Source: Pseudomonas viridiflava
Lineage (GTDB): Bacteria; Pseudomonadota; Gammaproteobacteria; Pseudomonadales; Pseudomonadaceae
Direction: 5' to 3'
Length of the DNA: 64,000 bases
Assembly (NCBI RefSeq): GCF_900585905.1
Contig: NZ_UTVH01000034.1
Coordinates: 310,001-374,000, forward strand
Positions 62,621 to 64,000 of the stretch are shown here, one piece after another. The stretch's first letter is position 1. Each line of letters starts with the position of its first letter. Both the position numbers and the translations under genes were made by a program. Below the pieces are notes generated by a model, which ran no database searches, was not told where the DNA came from, and saw only the letters and a list, made by a program, of their open reading frames with translations.

Positions 62621-62885
62621 GGGGTGAGCCGTTGAGCGAGTTGTGCTCTTTCACCGCGGCCGCGTGCTGTACATCCAGGTAGGCGGCCAGGTCAGTCAAG
62701 TGGATGCCTTTGGCCGACTTCTGGCTCGGCTCCAGACGAGTAATGGGCAGCTTGATCTGACCGCTCATTACCTTGCGCTGGAACATCTCCGGCGTCAGAT
62801 GAGTGAAGTAATCCCGGCAAACCCGCTCCAGCGGGATAATTGCCTGGCCGTCGTACTGGGCCATCAAAAAAAATGCAGTGTTCAT
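62595..62885 (-). CDS. PrtN-family transcriptional activator
   Basis: A 96-residue protein starting MNTAFFLMAQYDGQAIIPLE, with LTPEMFQRKVMSGQIKLPITR and KGIHLTDLAAYLD, all typical of PrtN, the activator of pyocin genes in P. aeruginosa. In this element it probably turns on phage or bacteriocin-type genes. It overlaps the preceding small gene by ATGA. The C-terminus contains a repeated LNGS that arises from a 15-bp tandem duplication. Confidence 0.88.
   Translation of the reverse strand: MNTAFFLMAQYDGQAIIPLERVCRDYFTHLTPEMFQRKVMSGQIKLPITRLEPSQKSAKGIHLTDLAAYLDVQHAAAVKEHNSLNGSPLNGSKRAY
62611..62640. repeat. 15-bp tandem duplication
   Basis: GAGCCGTTGA occurs at 62611-62620 and 62626-62635, 15 bp apart. 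It lies across the integrase stop codon and the C-terminal codons of the PrtN-family gene. Confidence 0.8.
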
Positions 62886-63103
62886 GATGAACCTCTGACG
62901 GGTGATCGACGTGGTTTGTTAAGCCTGACCGCTTCACGCTCAGCCATGAATGCCGCCCACTCCAGCGTTTTGCGCTGCTGACGTATCCGGCTGCAGCGTT
63001 GGTGCTTACGGGTGGAACGCGCCTTGCCGCAGATATCGCAGCGGCTGGGCAAGTCCAGCTTGGTCCCGGCCATTGCTGGGCGGGTGCGTGTGCCTGAACT
63101 CAT
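62882..63103 (-). CDS. Small basic protein with cysteine pairs
   Basis: A 73-residue protein rich in Arg and Lys. CDICGKARSTRKHQRC (about 22-37) has a CxxC and a further cysteine and could bind zinc. I do not recognise the family; small proteins of this type are common in Pseudomonas prophages. It overlaps the PrtN-family gene by four bases (ATGA) and its own start overlaps the upstream gene's stop, so the cluster is translationally coupled. Confidence 0.65.
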   Translation of the reverse strand: MSSGTRTRPAMAGTKLDLPSRCDICGKARSTRKHQRCSRIRQQRKTLEWAAFMAEREAVRLNKPRRSPVRGSS

Positions 63104-63366
63104 CCTTGCCCCCTTGTAATAAGGCGGGCCAGTGCGGCGGCCTGGCCGTAGGATGCCAGCGCGTTGAGAGGGTAAGTGATACTGCGACCGTCCTCAGCGC
63201 GCAACGTGGCCACGTTGCCATCGATCTCTTCGATGACGCCTGTACGGGCTTCGAGACGGTACTCCCGGCCGCCACCGGCAAGAGCCACGTAGCTGACCTG
63301 GTCACCGACAGCCAGCGTGGGTGTGGTAGCCTCTGCGTCGCCACCTCGGGGTTGATTCACATGCAT
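63100..63366 (-). CDS. Hypothetical phage-type protein, 88 residues
   Basis: A soluble protein with a small beta-barrel look: VGDQVSYVALAGGGREYRLEARTGVIEEIDGNVATLRAEDGR. This resembles short SH3- or KOW-like segments, but I do not assign a family. The ATG at 63366 has AAAGGAGAAGCACC upstream. It overlaps the next gene downstream by four bases. Confidence 0.65.
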   Translation of the reverse strand: MHVNQPRGGDAEATTPTLAVGDQVSYVALAGGGREYRLEARTGVIEEIDGNVATLRAEDGRSITYPLNALASYGQAAALARLITRGQG

Positions 63367-63424
63367 GGTGCTTCTCCTTTGGGGTAGTGGGTGTCGGGGA
63401 GTTGCCGCTCCTCGACACCGTTTC

Positions 63425-63631
63425 TCAGGCCGACGTGGCCATGTCCTTAACAATCGCCTCAATCACTTCCTCCCGGCTTTTCGCGTAAGCGAAAGGCAGC
63501 GCACCACCTGGGCGTGTAATGGGGTAGCGCGTTTCCGGTAACCGGCATTCGGCCACGGTGTAACCGCTGTCCGTGATCCAGCAGCGGGGGATGACCTGGT
63601 TGTCCCGATCCCGCTTGCATGACCAATTCAC
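63425..63631 (-). CDS. Hypothetical phage-type protein, 68 residues
   Basis: The start is GTG at 63631, which overlaps the stop codon of the upstream gene as GTGA; this gives 68 residues. The sequence includes IPRCWITDSGYTVAECRLPETRYPITRPGG and a helical end EEVIEAIVKDM. No family is recognised. A longer frame from 63658 lies inside the upstream gene and is less likely. Confidence 0.6.
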   Translation of the reverse strand: MNWSCKRDRDNQVIPRCWITDSGYTVAECRLPETRYPITRPGGALPFAYAKSREEVIEAIVKDMATSA

Positions 63632-63966
63632 GGTTGATGCCTGCGCAAGGCTTCCCACACCGCCTCACCGTCCTGAATGTAGGTATGCACTTCCTGCTCA
63701 GGGCTGTTATCCAGGCGCAGCACAGCGATGCAGTGTTCGAACAACGGGCTGTCCAGACTGCGCAGCTCGGTCAGGTCAAACGGATAGCGACGGCCGTTGT
63801 ACAGACCCAACAGAAAGCGCCCGACGACGCCACTTTGGCCCGTATCGCGCTGGGCGACCGGCACCAGACGCAGCAAGGCATCGACACCCGCCGCGCGAAT
63901 GGCCGGTCGCTTTGCCCGCAGTTGCATCTGCTTTTGAAACGCGTCCATGGAAGGGTTGTTGCGCAT
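63628..63966 (-). CDS. DUF7673-like phage-type protein
   Basis: A 112-residue helical protein, starting MRNNPSMDAFQKQMQLRAKR. VDALLRLVPVAQRDTGQSGVVGRFLLGLYNG and YPFDLTELRSLD match a small family found in Pseudomonas prophages and islands (DUF7673 in recent annotation, from memory). The ATG has AAGGAGAAGCACC upstream, the same leader as the gene at 63366. It is the most upstream gene of the leftward chain seen in this window. Confidence 0.7.
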   Translation of the reverse strand: MRNNPSMDAFQKQMQLRAKRPAIRAAGVDALLRLVPVAQRDTGQSGVVGRFLLGLYNGRRYPFDLTELRSLDSPLFEHCIAVLRLDNSPEQEVHTYIQDGEAVWEALRRHQP

Positions 63967-64000
63967 GGTGCTTCTCCTTGTGGTACTGAAAATCAGGCGT

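Overview
The window is a stretch of Pseudomonas chromosome, most likely from the fluorescens/syringae lineage. The evidence is high GC, a gene order that follows the known Pseudomonas core (uup-slt, fadBA, topA, sulA-lexA, psrA, nagZ, mfd, sthA, lolCDE, mlaA, rssB-type regulator, tal, dusA), a DUF1652 gene, and Pseudomonas-type REP repeats. Almost all of it is ordinary core genome. Only the last 2.6 kb is clearly accessory.

Layout. 1-2.8 kb: REP repeats, a MOSC protein, a 2-hydroxyacid dehydrogenase and a PEBP-family protein. 2.8-6.7 kb: a CoA-transferase/AtoE operon with a divergent LysR regulator (short-chain keto-acid or dehydrocarnitine type). 6.8-11.1 kb: an acidic microprotein, a short HhH protein coupled to DUF72, a hydrolase, and a LysR/EamA divergent pair. 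11.2-15.2 kb: a membrane protein followed by a 23-residue peptide, a GNAT enzyme, DUF1652, CsrA, and several sparse intergenic stretches. 15.2-18.5 kb: the gluconate regulon (gntT, gntK, gntR) with three copies of one palindromic operator. 18.5-25 kb: periplasmic GDPD, Slt transglycosylase, Uup and a universal stress protein.

25.5-36.8 kb: fatty-acid beta-oxidation (fadBA), topA, small conserved genes, the SOS pair lexA-sulA behind two LexA boxes, psrA behind overlapping PsrA-type operators, nagZ and methylthioinosine phosphorylase. PsrA is the known regulator of fadBA, so these genes form one regulatory theme. 36.8-45.5 kb: a REPIN, a SWIM/SNF2 helicase, the mfd-csiV pair and an N-terminally extended GAPDH. 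45.5-53.4 kb: an MFS symporter, SthA, cytosolic GDPD, a PilZ-like protein and the lipoprotein exporter LolCDE. 53.5-61.4 kb: a CopI-like cupredoxin, QueF, a HAD-fold protein without its nucleophile, MlaA, PilZ, a response regulator/PP2C phosphatase with its STAS partner, transaldolase and DusA.

61.4 kb to the end: a tyrosine integrase sits directly upstream of dusA, which is a known integration hot spot. It is followed by a PrtN-family activator and a chain of tiny leftward phage-type genes, so this is the left end of an integrated prophage or island that continues beyond the window. A 23-bp perfect palindrome surrounded by TTGTACC repeats lies between dusA and the integrase. I found no wholly new system. 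The best leads are this element boundary, the truncated HhH/DUF72 pair, the nucleophile-less HAD protein, the membrane microprotein and several structured intergenic elements. No tRNA, rRNA or CRISPR array was recognised.
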